From positions 2,418,001 to 2,482,000 of the forward strand of contig NZ_CP139558.1 in the NCBI RefSeq assembly GCF_034262375.1: a DNA stretch of 64,000 nt, given 5' to 3'. The position numbers were made by a program, and so were the translations under genes. This document shows positions 35,688 through 44,422 of this stretch, piece after piece. This DNA is from Mucilaginibacter sabulilitoris. GTDB taxonomy: Bacteria > Bacteroidota > Bacteroidia > Sphingobacteriales > Sphingobacteriaceae. Each line of letters opens with the position of its first letter. Positions within the stretch are counted from its first letter, which is position 1. The notes under the pieces were generated by a model. It saw nothing but the letters and a program-made list of their open reading frames with translations. It made no database searches and was not told the DNA's origin.

Positions 35688-36853
35688 AGGCTATAAACCA
35701 GCTTAAAACTTTTCAGCGAATATTGGGTGAATACCCAGCAGATACACCGCTAAGTAAGTTTTTACCCGGTTTTTACAGACAAAACAAACAAATGGGTTCA
35801 ACCGACAGGCGCATTGCCAACCGGTTGATGTACAACTATTTCAGAATAGGAAAGGCGCTGCCCGATTTACCTGCCGACGAACGCCTGTTTATTGCGGAGT
35901 TTTTATGCAACACGCAAGTCAATTCCTTTTTACAAAACTTTAAACCTGAGTGGGCTGCCTGCATAGGTTTTAACGCCGATGATAAATTTGCCCTCGTAAA
36001 AACTGCATACCCTGATTTTAATTTAAACGATGTATTTCCGTGGGGTGCGGAGGTATCAGCAGATATTGATACGGATGCGTTTTTAAAATCATTTTTTACC
36101 CAGCCGGATCTTTTTATTCGTGTACGTAATGGCTATGACCACTTGGTTAAGGCCGAACTTACTAAAGCACAAATTGTATTTAAAGATGAGGGCAACGGAT
36201 GTTTTTCCCTCCCTAACGGTACCCGTTTAGAAACCATATTCTCAAAACAACATTGGTTTGAGGTGCAGGACTTTTCATCGCAGCAAACCGGCGATTTTTT
36301 TAGGCCGCAGCGCTGGGATAGCTGGTGGGATGCCTGTGCGGCGTCGGGCGGTAAATCATTACTGCTGCATGAGGATGAACCCAACATTAAGCTGGTAGTG
36401 TCTGATATCCGCGAATCGGTACTGGCCAACCTCGATGAGCGTTTCCAGTTGGCGGGTTTAACCAAATATCAGAAAAAAGCGCTCGACCTTACTACCAACA
36501 TCGACCAGGTTTTACATGATTACGCTTTTGATGGTATTATCCTTGACGCGCCCTGCAGCGGTTCCGGCACCTGGGGGCGCACACCGGAAATGATAGCGCA
36601 GTTTAATCCGCAGAAGATTGAATTTTTTCAGAAGCTACAGAAAAGTATAGCTCAAAACGTCGTAAAATATCTTAAACCGGGTAAACCCCTTATTTACATT
36701 ACGTGCTCGGCATTTAAAGGCGAAAACGAAGATGTGGTCGACTTTATAGTTAACGAGCTTGGCCTTAAGCTGGAAGAGAGTACAGTATTGAAAGGCTACG
36801 AGCGCAAGGCCGATACTATGTTTGTAGCCCGTTTAACCGCCCCGGTTTCCTGA
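35684..36853 (+). CDS. RsmB-like rRNA (cytosine-5) methyltransferase
   Basis: SAM-dependent RNA m5C methyltransferase of the RsmB/NOP family. The 389-residue protein has an N-terminal helical region (NusB-like, residues ~1-120), then the Rossmann fold. The motif IV catalytic/proton-relay segment is DAPCSGSGTWGRTPEM, and motif VI with the catalytic Cys is ITCSAFKGENEDVV. It overlaps the preceding lipoprotein gene by four bases (ATGA), indicating translational coupling. The exact rRNA target cannot be assigned. Confidence 0.88.
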   Translation: MKAINQLKTFQRILGEYPADTPLSKFLPGFYRQNKQMGSTDRRIANRLMYNYFRIGKALPDLPADERLFIAEFLCNTQVNSFLQNFKPEWAACIGFNADDKFALVKTAYPDFNLNDVFPWGAEVSADIDTDAFLKSFFTQPDLFIRVRNGYDHLVKAELTKAQIVFKDEGNGCFSLPNGTRLETIFSKQHWFEVQDFSSQQTGDFFRPQRWDSWWDACAASGGKSLLLHEDEPNIKLVVSDIRESVLANLDERFQLAGLTKYQKKALDLTTNIDQVLHDYAFDGIILDAPCSGSGTWGRTPEMIAQFNPQKIEFFQKLQKSIAQNVVKYLKPGKPLIYITCSAFKGENEDVVDFIVNELGLKLEESTVLKGYERKADTMFVARLTAPVS

Positions 36854-36915
36854 AGCATTTAAGCTTAAGCCTGTAACAATATAGGTAAACGGTTATCTTT
36901 ATATTAAAAAATAAT

Positions 36916-37275
36916 ATGGACATCAAGCTGATCGACTCGGATAATATTATCATAGCCGAGATCATATCCAACACTATTGAGATTAATAATACCCAGGATG
37001 CGCTTGACATATTAGCAAACTGTGCTTATCAGGGCGCAGACAGGGTAATCATTTATCAGGAAAATATAACCGACGATTTCTTTGACCTGAAAACCACCCT
37101 TGCCGGTGATGTACTTCAAAAATTCTCCAATTACAGGGCGAAGCTGGCCATTGTTGGCGATTTTTCAAAATATAGCAGCAAAAGCCTGCGCGACTTTATT
37201 TATGAAAGCAACAAAGGTGGGCGTGTTAGTTTTGTAGCTACCAAAGACGAAGCCATAGTGGCGCTGGCAAAGTAA
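36916..37275 (+). CDS. DUF4180 family protein
   Basis: A 119-residue cytoplasmic protein matching the DUF4180 pattern: a short alpha/beta fold with NTQDALDILANCAYQGADRV, then IYQENITDDFFDLKT, and LAGDVLQKFSNYRAKLAIVG. No catalytic motif or signal peptide. Function not established. It stands on its own between the methyltransferase and the ArsR/SRPBCC pair. Confidence 0.82.
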   Translation: MDIKLIDSDNIIIAEIISNTIEINNTQDALDILANCAYQGADRVIIYQENITDDFFDLKTTLAGDVLQKFSNYRAKLAIVGDFSKYSSKSLRDFIYESNKGGRVSFVATKDEAIVALAK

Positions 37276-37297
37276 TAGAGGAAATTATGAAAATAAA

Positions 37298-37329
37298 TTT
37301 GTGCAACTGGTCGGTTGCGGTTATATTTG
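37298..37329 (+). promoter_or_regulatory. Complete Bacteroidota promoter of the ArsR gene
   Basis: TTTG at 37298-37301, 20-bp spacer, TATATTTG at 37322-37329. This is the full -33/-7 arrangement with perfect consensus. Confidence 0.85.
37303..37318. promoter_or_regulatory. Putative ArsR operator, copy 1
   Basis: GCAACTGGTCGGTTGC: arms GCAAC and GTTGC are perfect inverted repeats. It fills the spacer of the promoter. Confidence 0.75.
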
Positions 37330-37344
37330 CAACTGATCGGTTGC
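37329..37344. promoter_or_regulatory. Putative ArsR operator, copy 2
   Basis: GCAACTGATCGGTTGC, differing from copy 1 at one base, shifted by 26 bp. It starts at the last base of the -7 box and covers the predicted start site. Confidence 0.75.
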
Positions 37345-37353
37345 GAATATAAA

Positions 37354-37659
37354 ATGAGACGAGATATTTTCCAGGCTATTGCCGACCCAAGCAGAAGGGC
37401 AATTTTAAGTTTACTGGCATTACAGGCCATGACACCAAATGCTATTGCCGAACACTTCGATAGTACCAGGCAGGGTGTATCAAAACATATCCGTATCCTG
37501 ACGGAGTGTGAAGTAATTAAGCCGCAGCAAACCGGAAGGGAAATTTATTACCATTTTAATCCAGAAAAGATGAAAGAAGTAGACTTATGGCTTGAGCGTT
37601 TCCGCAAATCGTGGGAAGATCGTTTTGATCAGTTAGACAACATATTAAAAGACCTATAA
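37354..37659 (+). CDS. ArsR-type transcriptional regulator
   Basis: A 101-residue winged-helix DNA-binding protein: [20 protein letters not shown] is the typical start, [28 protein letters not shown] is the helix-turn-helix, and [12 protein letters not shown] is the wing. No metal-binding Cys cluster (ELCVCDL type) is seen, so it is not the classic arsenic/metal sensor; this subgroup is often found beside SRPBCC (AHSA1) proteins. It is 10 bp ahead of such a gene. Two palindromes over its own promoter suggest autorepression. Confidence 0.92.
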   Translation: MRRDIFQAIADPSRRAILSLLALQAMTPNAIAEHFDSTRQGVSKHIRILTECEVIKPQQTGREIYYHFNPEKMKEVDLWLERFRKSWEDRFDQLDNILKDL

Positions 37660-37669
37660 ACTAATAAAT

Positions 37670-38158
37670 ATGACAACAGAAACAGTGATCTCAAAAGATC
37701 TGGCTAACAAAATGATCCATGTTACAAGAGGATTTGCCGCCCCCGTTGAAAAAGTATGGAAAGCATGGACCGAAAGTAGTATACTGGATAAATGGTGGGC
37801 CCCTAAACCCTGGAAAGCCGAAACCAAAAGCCTGGAATTTAAAGAAGGCGGAATGTGGTTATATCAAATGGTTGGCCCCAATGGCGAAGGATCATGGTGC
37901 CGGGTTGATTTTAAATCGGTAATTCCACAGCAAAGCTTCAGTTCAACCACCATGTTCTGCGACGAAAATGGCAACCCGGATGATTCATTTCCCGCTATGC
38001 ACTGGCAGGCTAATTTTGAGTCAGTTGGAGGCGGTACCGAGATTAAAGTAGATATAACATTCGACAGTGAAGCCGATCTGGAGAAAATTGTTGCAATGGG
38101 CTTTGAAGCAGGCTTTACCATGGCGCTTGGCAACCTTGATGAATTGTTTAACGCTTAA
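37670..38158 (+). CDS. SRPBCC (AHSA1-like) domain protein
   Basis: A 162-residue single-domain protein of the START/Bet v1-like superfamily: MIHVTRGFAAPVEKVWKAWT and LDKWWAPKPWKAETKSLEFKEGG are the typical first strand and loop, and ALGNLDELFNA is the C-terminal helix. Such proteins bind hydrophobic ligands or assist ATPase-like partners, but the ligand here is unknown. It follows the ArsR gene by 10 bp and shares its promoter. In many genomes this pair recurs. Confidence 0.9.
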   Translation: MTTETVISKDLANKMIHVTRGFAAPVEKVWKAWTESSILDKWWAPKPWKAETKSLEFKEGGMWLYQMVGPNGEGSWCRVDFKSVIPQQSFSSTTMFCDENGNPDDSFPAMHWQANFESVGGGTEIKVDITFDSEADLEKIVAMGFEAGFTMALGNLDELFNA

Positions 38159-38174
38159 TTTTAATCACAATTAT

Positions 38175-38218
38175 AAACTAATAAGGCCCCATTCCGAAAG
38201 GAATGGCCTTATTAGTTT
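38175..38218. terminator. Long hairpin after the SRPBCC gene
   Basis: AAACTAATAAGG (38175-38186) pairs with CCTTATTAGTTT (38207-38218), continued by ATTCC/GGAAT around a GAAA loop with a two-base bulge. It lies just after the SRPBCC gene; the T tract is weak. Confidence 0.65.
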
Positions 38219-38240
38219 CATCCATATTGCAATTCAAAAA

Positions 38241-38267
38241 GCTCCCCCTTCAGGGGGCTTGGGGGGC
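38241..38267. repeat. Small C/G-rich palindrome
   Basis: GCTCCCCCTTCAGGGGGCTTGGGGGG, same family as at 27819, 52144 and 60479; sits at the 3' end of the MarC gene. Confidence 0.55.
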
Positions 38268-38837
38268 CTATAAGTGCGTATTGCTCCTGAATAATTTTAT
38301 AGCTATGGCCAGCAGTATAATACCGAAGGCTTTACGCAATATACTGAGCCCTATAGGGCCAAGTAGTTTTTCAATCCATTTTACATTTTTGAGCACTATA
38401 TAAACTACCAGGGTATTTAATATGATGCCCATCAGTATATTCTGGGTTTGGTACTGCGATTTTAAAGAGAGTAGGGTAGTCATGGTTCCTGCGCCTGCGA
38501 TGAGCGGGAAGGCTAAAGGTACAATAGAAGCCGACAGCGGAACTTCCTCCTTGAAGAAATCCACACCTAATATCATTTCCATCGCTATAATAAATATAAC
38601 CAGCGAGCCCGCTATGGCAAAAGATGCCACATCCAACCCAATAATGGCCAGCAGTTCATCGCCCACAAATAAAAACACCACCATTAAAACCAATACGGCT
38701 ATACTGGCCTTTTCCGATTCGATATGCCCCACACGCTGCCTTACCTGGATAATTACGGGTATGGCACCCAAAATATCAATAATGGCGAAAAGGATCATGG
38801 TAACGGATAGTACCTCTCTGAAAATTAATGGGTGCAT
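38268..38837 (-). CDS. MarC family integral membrane protein
   Basis: A 189-residue membrane protein of the UPF0056/MarC family (six helices). MHPLIFREVLSVTMILFAIIDILGAIPVII is the typical start, and PLSASIVPLAFPLIAGAGTMTTLL the central signature. The name comes from the E. coli mar region, but MarC is not shown to give antibiotic resistance; function unknown. It lies 13 bp after the MFS exporter gene and is probably co-transcribed with it. Confidence 0.9.
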   Translation of the reverse strand: MHPLIFREVLSVTMILFAIIDILGAIPVIIQVRQRVGHIESEKASIAVLVLMVVFLFVGDELLAIIGLDVASFAIAGSLVIFIIAMEMILGVDFFKEEVPLSASIVPLAFPLIAGAGTMTTLLSLKSQYQTQNILMGIILNTLVVYIVLKNVKWIEKLLGPIGLSILRKAFGIILLAIAIKLFRSNTHL

Positions 38838-38850
38838 GATTATACTGTTT

Positions 38851-40011
38851 TTATTCTTTTGATTTTAACCGGAAGCTGAGTAATAGCGCGATTAAAATAT
38901 AAAAGGAAGATAAGAAGAAAATACCATGTACAGAAATCAAAGCCGCGAACCCGGCAGTTACCGGGCCCAGTGTTTGCCCTATGGATGCGTAGGACTGATT
39001 GATGCCTAAAATTTTGCCCTGTTCGTTCTGATCTATCCGGTCGGCAATAAGGGCATTGATCATTGGGTTACGCAAGCCGTTGAATAAACCGTATACGCAA
39101 ATGCCTATAGTAAATGTAATAAACTCGTTAGTAAGCCCGGTAATAAACATGGCAGCCAGGCACATCATGGTTGAAAGGAGCAGGATGGTGGCTTTTGACG
39201 AGAACCATTTGGTAAGCAGCGGCACGCTCAGCTGCATAATAATGCCGCTTACGCCAAAACCGGCATATAAAATGCCTATTTGTGTTGGGTTTATTTGTAG
39301 TACATCAACACTAAATGTTTGGAAACCAATAATCATGGTAAACTGCGCCATGGTAAGCATAAACCCGGTGAACACCGCGGTACCTATTAAAGGACGTTTT
39401 AGAGTAGTAACAAGGGCTGACAATTTAAAATTTGTTTTACCATTTAGCCTTTTATCGGGATCGGTGTGATTAGTTTCTTTCAGGAAAAAAATAGTGCATA
39501 ACGTACCGATAAGCGAAATGCAGGCGGCAAAAAAGAATGGTGCCTGCGGACCGAACTTATTGAGCAAACCACCAATGGCCGGGCCAATTACAAAGCCAAA
39601 GCCAAATGCCGAACTCAGGATGCCAAACTTTTTTGCCCTGTTTTGTGGTGTTGCCGTGTCAGATACCATAGCCTGTGCTACAGACACGTTACCGCCGGTA
39701 AGGCCGTCAAGAATACGGGCCGAAAACAGCATGAATATACTGCCTGCCCAGGCAAACATCAGGAACGAGAGACAGGTACCCGCAAGGCTGATGATGAGCA
39801 CGGGTTTACGTCCCCATTTATCAGACAGCGAACCTAGAACGGGGGTGGCGAAAAATTGAGCTACGGAGAACGAGGCGGTTAGAATACCCAGTGTTTCGCC
39901 GGTTATGCCAAATGTTTTACCATAAGTGTACAGCACCGGCACTATAATGCCAAAACCCAGCGAGTTAATGATGCAAACAAATATTAATACCCAAAGATTT
40001 TTATCCCTCAT
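38851..40011 (-). CDS. MFS transporter, TetA-like drug exporter group
   Basis: Twelve-helix proton-coupled exporter of 386 residues. Motif A is GSLSDKWGRKPVLII after helix 2, and GFVIGPAIGGLL in helix 5 is the antiporter motif C. INSLGFGIIVPVLYTYGKTFGI resembles TetA-like proteins. The second half has the looser repeat of motif A. The substrate is unknown; being like TetA does not mean it exports tetracycline. It precedes MarC on the same strand. Confidence 0.88.
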   Translation of the reverse strand: MRDKNLWVLIFVCIINSLGFGIIVPVLYTYGKTFGITGETLGILTASFSVAQFFATPVLGSLSDKWGRKPVLIISLAGTCLSFLMFAWAGSIFMLFSARILDGLTGGNVSVAQAMVSDTATPQNRAKKFGILSSAFGFGFVIGPAIGGLLNKFGPQAPFFFAACISLIGTLCTIFFLKETNHTDPDKRLNGKTNFKLSALVTTLKRPLIGTAVFTGFMLTMAQFTMIIGFQTFSVDVLQINPTQIGILYAGFGVSGIIMQLSVPLLTKWFSSKATILLLSTMMCLAAMFITGLTNEFITFTIGICVYGLFNGLRNPMINALIADRIDQNEQGKILGINQSYASIGQTLGPVTAGFAALISVHGIFFLSSFYILIALLLSFRLKSKE

Positions 40012-40050
40012 GAATTGGCCTTACCTGTCGGTTATAAAAGATAAGGTAAC

Positions 40051-40084
40051 AAAAAAGGTTCTGAAAAATCAGAACCTTTTTTTA
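40051..40084. terminator. Bidirectional terminator between permease and exporter genes
   Basis: AAAAAAGGTTCTGA (40051-40064) and TCAGAACCTTTTTT (40069-40082) are exact complements with an AAAA loop. The A/T tracts serve both strands; on the minus strand it follows the amino acid permease gene. Confidence 0.88.
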
Positions 40085-40105
40085 TTTGGGACATAAAATA
40101 TGTAA

Positions 40106-41662
40106 TTATTCCATAAATTTTGGATTGATAGGATCTTCAGCAGCTTCTACCTTACCATGACGAACATGCGAGCGTTTAATGCTGTAACCAAAGTAAATGA
40201 TAAAACCAATCAGCAGCCAAACAATAAGCCTGGCCCAGTTTTCCCAGCCTTCACTGGCAATCATACATAAACAGATAACGGCGCCCAGTGGGCAAACGAT
40301 CATATAAGCAGGTGTCTGGAATGGGCGCTTGATGTCAGGATCAGTCCTGCGGAGGATGAATATACCGATACAAACCAGTACGAAAGCGAATAACGTACCA
40401 ATGCTTACCATATCGCCTACGTATTTATCAGGAATAAAGCCTGCAAATAAGGATACGAACACGAAAAACAACCATTGTGATTTATAAGGCGTGCGGAATT
40501 TAGGGTGTAATTTGGAAAATACTTTGGGAATTAAACCATCGGTGCTCATGGTGTAGAAAACGCGGGTTTGGCCCATCAACATCACCAGGATAACCGAAGA
40601 GAAACCGGCAAGGATAGATACCGTAACAAATGAGGCCAGCCATCCGTAGCCAGGCATTGCGGTTTTAATGGCATAACTAACAGAAGCCTCTTTACCTTGT
40701 ATCAGGAAGTCTTTGTATGATACTAAACCGGTAAGTACATGTGAAAATAATATATAAAGCGCTGTACAGAAAACCAATGAAATCAGGATACCTTTTGGCA
40801 TATCCCTTTGCGGATTTTTAGCTTCCTGAGCTGCTGTGGAAACAGCATCAAACCCGATGAACGCAAAGAATACCACACTGGCGCCGCGTAAAACACCCAG
40901 CCAGCCGTGATTAAACGTATCGCCATAATCAACTACACCTGTACTTACTTTAACAGTACCAGCGTCTGCAGGGATCATGTATGGCGTATGGAAAGCCGGG
41001 TTAATAAAGCTCCATCCTAAACCAATGATCATTAATACAATGGCTACCTTAACAATTACAATAATGTTGTTAACCAGCGCCGATTCTGCAGTACCGCGAA
41101 TTAATAACAAGGTTAAAACAAGTACGATAAATATGGCAGGCAGGTTTATAAGGCCCCTGGTGCCTAACTCGGCGGCATACATACCGGCGGTAGTATTGGA
41201 TACCTCAAAAAAGGAGTGTGTCCATTGATAGGGTATATGGAAATTGAAAAATGTCGATAAAAACTCATTAAAATACTGCGACCAGCCTATGGATACTGTA
41301 GCTGCGCCGAGCGCGTATTCCAATACCAAATCCCAGCCAATGATCCAGGCAATAAATTCACCCATGGTAGCATAAGAATAGGTGTAGGCCGATCCTGCGA
41401 TAGGGATCATACTGGCAAATTCTGCATAGCATAAACCGGCCAGCGCGCAACCAGCGGCTGCTATAAGAAATGATATGGTAACGGCCGGACCTGCATGCTC
41501 GCCCGCTGCGGCGGCAGTACGCACAAAAATACCGGCCCCAATAATGGCACCAATACCCAGGGCTATAAGCGATCCAACGCCTAAGGTTCTTTTCAGCGAT
41601 TTTTCTGTTTCTGCCGAAGCAGCCATTAGTTGCTGAATAGGTTTCTTAATAAATAACTTCAT
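40106..41662 (-). CDS. Amino acid permease (APC superfamily, CAT-like)
   Basis: A 518-residue transporter of the APC superfamily with about 12-14 helices. GVGSLIALGIGAIIGAGIFVRTA is the conserved helix 1 substrate site, followed by LCYAEFASMIPIAGSAYTYSY; VFFAFIGFDAVSTAAQEAKNPQRDMP is the helix 6 region and its loop. The sequence resembles the cationic amino acid transporter branch and Bacillus YfnA; substrate unknown. A bidirectional terminator ends it. Confidence 0.9.
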   Translation of the reverse strand: MKLFIKKPIQQLMAASAETEKSLKRTLGVGSLIALGIGAIIGAGIFVRTAAAAGEHAGPAVTISFLIAAAGCALAGLCYAEFASMIPIAGSAYTYSYATMGEFIAWIIGWDLVLEYALGAATVSIGWSQYFNEFLSTFFNFHIPYQWTHSFFEVSNTTAGMYAAELGTRGLINLPAIFIVLVLTLLLIRGTAESALVNNIIVIVKVAIVLMIIGLGWSFINPAFHTPYMIPADAGTVKVSTGVVDYGDTFNHGWLGVLRGASVVFFAFIGFDAVSTAAQEAKNPQRDMPKGILISLVFCTALYILFSHVLTGLVSYKDFLIQGKEASVSYAIKTAMPGYGWLASFVTVSILAGFSSVILVMLMGQTRVFYTMSTDGLIPKVFSKLHPKFRTPYKSQWLFFVFVSLFAGFIPDKYVGDMVSIGTLFAFVLVCIGIFILRRTDPDIKRPFQTPAYMIVCPLGAVICLCMIASEGWENWARLIVWLLIGFIIYFGYSIKRSHVRHGKVEAAEDPINPKFME

Positions 41663-42027
41663 TTTGAAATAGTAAGATCAGTAGTAAAATTTAAAAATTC
41701 ACATTCCCCCAAACGTACTTAAATTTATTTAAATCTTAAAGAGCCGAATGTAACAATGAAATAATGAGGTATTTCCAAATAAAAATGCGAAAAACCCAGT
41801 AAATCTATAGGAAATCCTGCTTTTTGCTATTTTAATGTAAGTGCCTCAGTTGCAGTATGAGTTGGTGAAACGAGGTGTTTGAGTAACACTTTGGTTTTTT
41901 AAGAAAATTAAAGCTTATGACAGGGGTATTACCGTGAAATATAATCTTTTACTCATAAAGATGGTTGACATATAAAGAGAAAGGCGCCCCTGAAAAGAGC
42001 GCCTTTCTCGAAAAGTTTCAATACAAA
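41663..42027. other. Intergenic region between permease and pyrophosphatase genes
   Basis: AT-rich and non-coding. It carries the leader of the permease on the left and the pyrophosphatase terminator (41977-42009) on the right. No RNA gene recognised. Confidence 0.45.
41977..42009 (-). terminator. Terminator after hppA
   Basis: GAGAAAGGCGC (41977-41987) and GCGCCTTTCTC (41999-42009) pair perfectly; on the minus strand the stem is followed by TTTATAT, a weak T tract. Confidence 0.75.
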
Positions 42028-44265
42028 TTATAATTTCTTATCAGCCTTGATCACCATATGGGTGTTCATTGATTGTTTATGTATTTCCCTTTGAATACGT
42101 GGACTGGTATCAACCAGATGATTCAAATGCGGTGCGATAACCAATGACACTATCGACATCAGTTTAATCAGAATGTTCATTGACGGGCCGGAAGTATCTT
42201 TGAACGGATCGCCTACGGTATCACCGGTTACAGATGCCTTATGAGGGTCTGATTTTTTATAATGAACCTCGCCATTGATCTCGACACCTTTTTCAAATGA
42301 TTTTTTGGCGTTATCCCATGCACCACCGGCATTGCTCTGGAAAATACCCATCAGCACACCTGATACGGTAACACCGGCCAGCAAACCACCTAATACTTCG
42401 GGTCCGAAAGCGAAACCAATAATAACAGGGGTAATCAGCGCAATTAAGCCCGGGGCAACCATTTCACGGATAGAAGCTTTGGTTGATATGGCCACGCATT
42501 TTTCATATTCGGGTTTGGCTTTATATTCCATAATGCCGGGTATTTCGCGAAACTGGCGCCTTACCTCTTCAACCATGGCCATAGCCGCACGGCCCACCGC
42601 CGATATACACAGGGCCGAGAAAATGAAGGGGATCATGCCGCCTACAAATAAGCCGGCTAATACATCGGCTTTATAAATATCAATGTGCTCAATACCCGCA
42701 ACACCCACAAAGGCCGCGAATAAGGCCAGTGAGGTTAACGCGGCCGACGCGATGGCAAATCCCTTGCCTGTAGCTGCTGTAGTGTTTCCTACAGCATCCA
42801 GGTTATCTGTACGGTGACGTACTTCCTCGGGTAAGCGGCTCATTTCGGCAATACCACCGGCATTATCGGCAATAGGGCCAAAAGCGTCAATGGCAAGCTG
42901 CATAGCTGTAGTTGCCATCATACCCGCGGCCGCTATAGATACGCCGTACAAACCGGCGAAGTGATAAGAACCATAAATACCTGAGGCTAAAACCAAGATA
43001 GGCAACACGGTTGATTCCATGCCCACGGCTAAACCCCCAATAATATTGGTAGCGTGACCGGTTGACGACTGGCGGATGATGCTCAGTACCGGGCGTTTAC
43101 CCATAGCGGTATAATATTCCGTAATAATTGACATTAAGGTACCCACTATCAATCCCACAACAATCGACATGAAAACGCCATTTTTGGTGAATATCAGTGA
43201 GCCTGCTTTAATATTGCCGTTAACCTCATCGCGCGACATGTGGAACTCCCCGGCAGGCAGCATCCATTGCACCACAAAATAGGTGGCTATGGCGGTTAAT
43301 ATAATGGATGCCCAGTTGCCCATGTTCAGCGCTTTTTGTACGCTATCGTTCTCGTTTTTAATTTTTACAAATGATGCGCCAACTATAGAAAATATCAAAC
43401 CTAAACCAGCTATCACCATAGGCAATAATACCGGGGCTATGCCACCAAAAGCATCATGCGAAACAATTTCACGGCCCAGTACCATGGTAGCCAGCATAGT
43501 GGCTACGTATGAGCCAAATAAGTCGGCACCCATGCCAGCAACGTCACCTACGTTATCACCTACGTTATCGGCAATGGTTGCGGGGTTGCGCACGTCATCC
43601 TCAGGGATACCGGCCTCAACCTTACCCACCAAATCGGCGCCTACGTCGGCTGCTTTGGTATAAATACCACCGCCTACACGCGCAAATAAAGCTATTGATT
43701 CGGCTCCTAATGAAAATCCGGCCAAAACATCGAGCGCTTTTGCCATAGCCTCGCTGTTAACATCAAGTCCCTGGCTTTTAACATAAAAAGTGTAAAAAAC
43801 GATAAATAGCGAACCTAAACCAATAATGGCCAGGCCGGCAACACCTAAACCCATTACCGTACCGCCGGTAAAGGAAACCCTTAGCGCTTTGGCAAGGCTG
43901 CTGCGGGCAGCCTGTGTTGTACGCACGTTGGCTTTGGTAGCAATGCGCATACCCAGAAAGCCAGCGAAGGCCGATAAAAATGCGCCCACCACAAATGATA
44001 TGGCAATCACCGGGCTCGAAGTTGCTACTGTAGTACCAGAATAAGCCAATAATATACCTGCAATAATTACGAAATAGCTTAGTATTTTCCACTCCGCACG
44101 TAAAAAAGCCATGGCACCGTCGGCAATATAGCCGGCCAGTTGGGCCATGTCGCCGTCGCCCGCTTCCTGTTTGGTAACCCAGGCGGCTTTAACCGCCATA
44201 GCAATGATGCCAATAAGGCCCATTACCGGGATTAAATAAATTAAGTAATTGTTCAAAAAATCCAT
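42028..44265 (-). CDS. hppA: Membrane-bound ion-pumping pyrophosphatase
   Basis: Hydrolyses pyrophosphate and pumps H+ or Na+ across the inner membrane. The 745-residue, ~16-helix protein has the catalytic segment [12 protein letters not shown] and the acidic [21 protein letters not shown], with a second acidic site [17 protein letters not shown]. At the potassium-dependence site it reads [13 protein letters not shown]: Ala and not Lys, which marks the K+-dependent class (Na+-pumping, or H+-pumping in part). The ATG at 44265 is preferred; a GTG two codons upstream is in frame. Confidence 0.95.
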   Translation of the reverse strand: MDFLNNYLIYLIPVMGLIGIIAMAVKAAWVTKQEAGDGDMAQLAGYIADGAMAFLRAEWKILSYFVIIAGILLAYSGTTVATSSPVIAISFVVGAFLSAFAGFLGMRIATKANVRTTQAARSSLAKALRVSFTGGTVMGLGVAGLAIIGLGSLFIVFYTFYVKSQGLDVNSEAMAKALDVLAGFSLGAESIALFARVGGGIYTKAADVGADLVGKVEAGIPEDDVRNPATIADNVGDNVGDVAGMGADLFGSYVATMLATMVLGREIVSHDAFGGIAPVLLPMVIAGLGLIFSIVGASFVKIKNENDSVQKALNMGNWASIILTAIATYFVVQWMLPAGEFHMSRDEVNGNIKAGSLIFTKNGVFMSIVVGLIVGTLMSIITEYYTAMGKRPVLSIIRQSSTGHATNIIGGLAVGMESTVLPILVLASGIYGSYHFAGLYGVSIAAAGMMATTAMQLAIDAFGPIADNAGGIAEMSRLPEEVRHRTDNLDAVGNTTAATGKGFAIASAALTSLALFAAFVGVAGIEHIDIYKADVLAGLFVGGMIPFIFSALCISAVGRAAMAMVEEVRRQFREIPGIMEYKAKPEYEKCVAISTKASIREMVAPGLIALITPVIIGFAFGPEVLGGLLAGVTVSGVLMGIFQSNAGGAWDNAKKSFEKGVEINGEVHYKKSDPHKASVTGDTVGDPFKDTSGPSMNILIKLMSIVSLVIAPHLNHLVDTSPRIQREIHKQSMNTHMVIKADKKL

Positions 44266-44422
44266 GTTCACAAATTTGGTTTATAAAGTAGTTCAGTAAA
44301 AGTTGTTTAGGTACACGTGTAATAATTGGTGATTGCAAAATAGTAATTTTATTTATTTACAATAGCCTGCTTATTATAAAGTTTTTTGAATAGTTTAGAG
44401 GTTTAAACCTTTTAAATAATAT

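Noticed and set aside
38851..40011. Tetracycline resistance gene
   Set aside because: It shares general TetA-like exporter motifs, but nothing shows tetracycline specificity; such genes are common chromosomal exporters.
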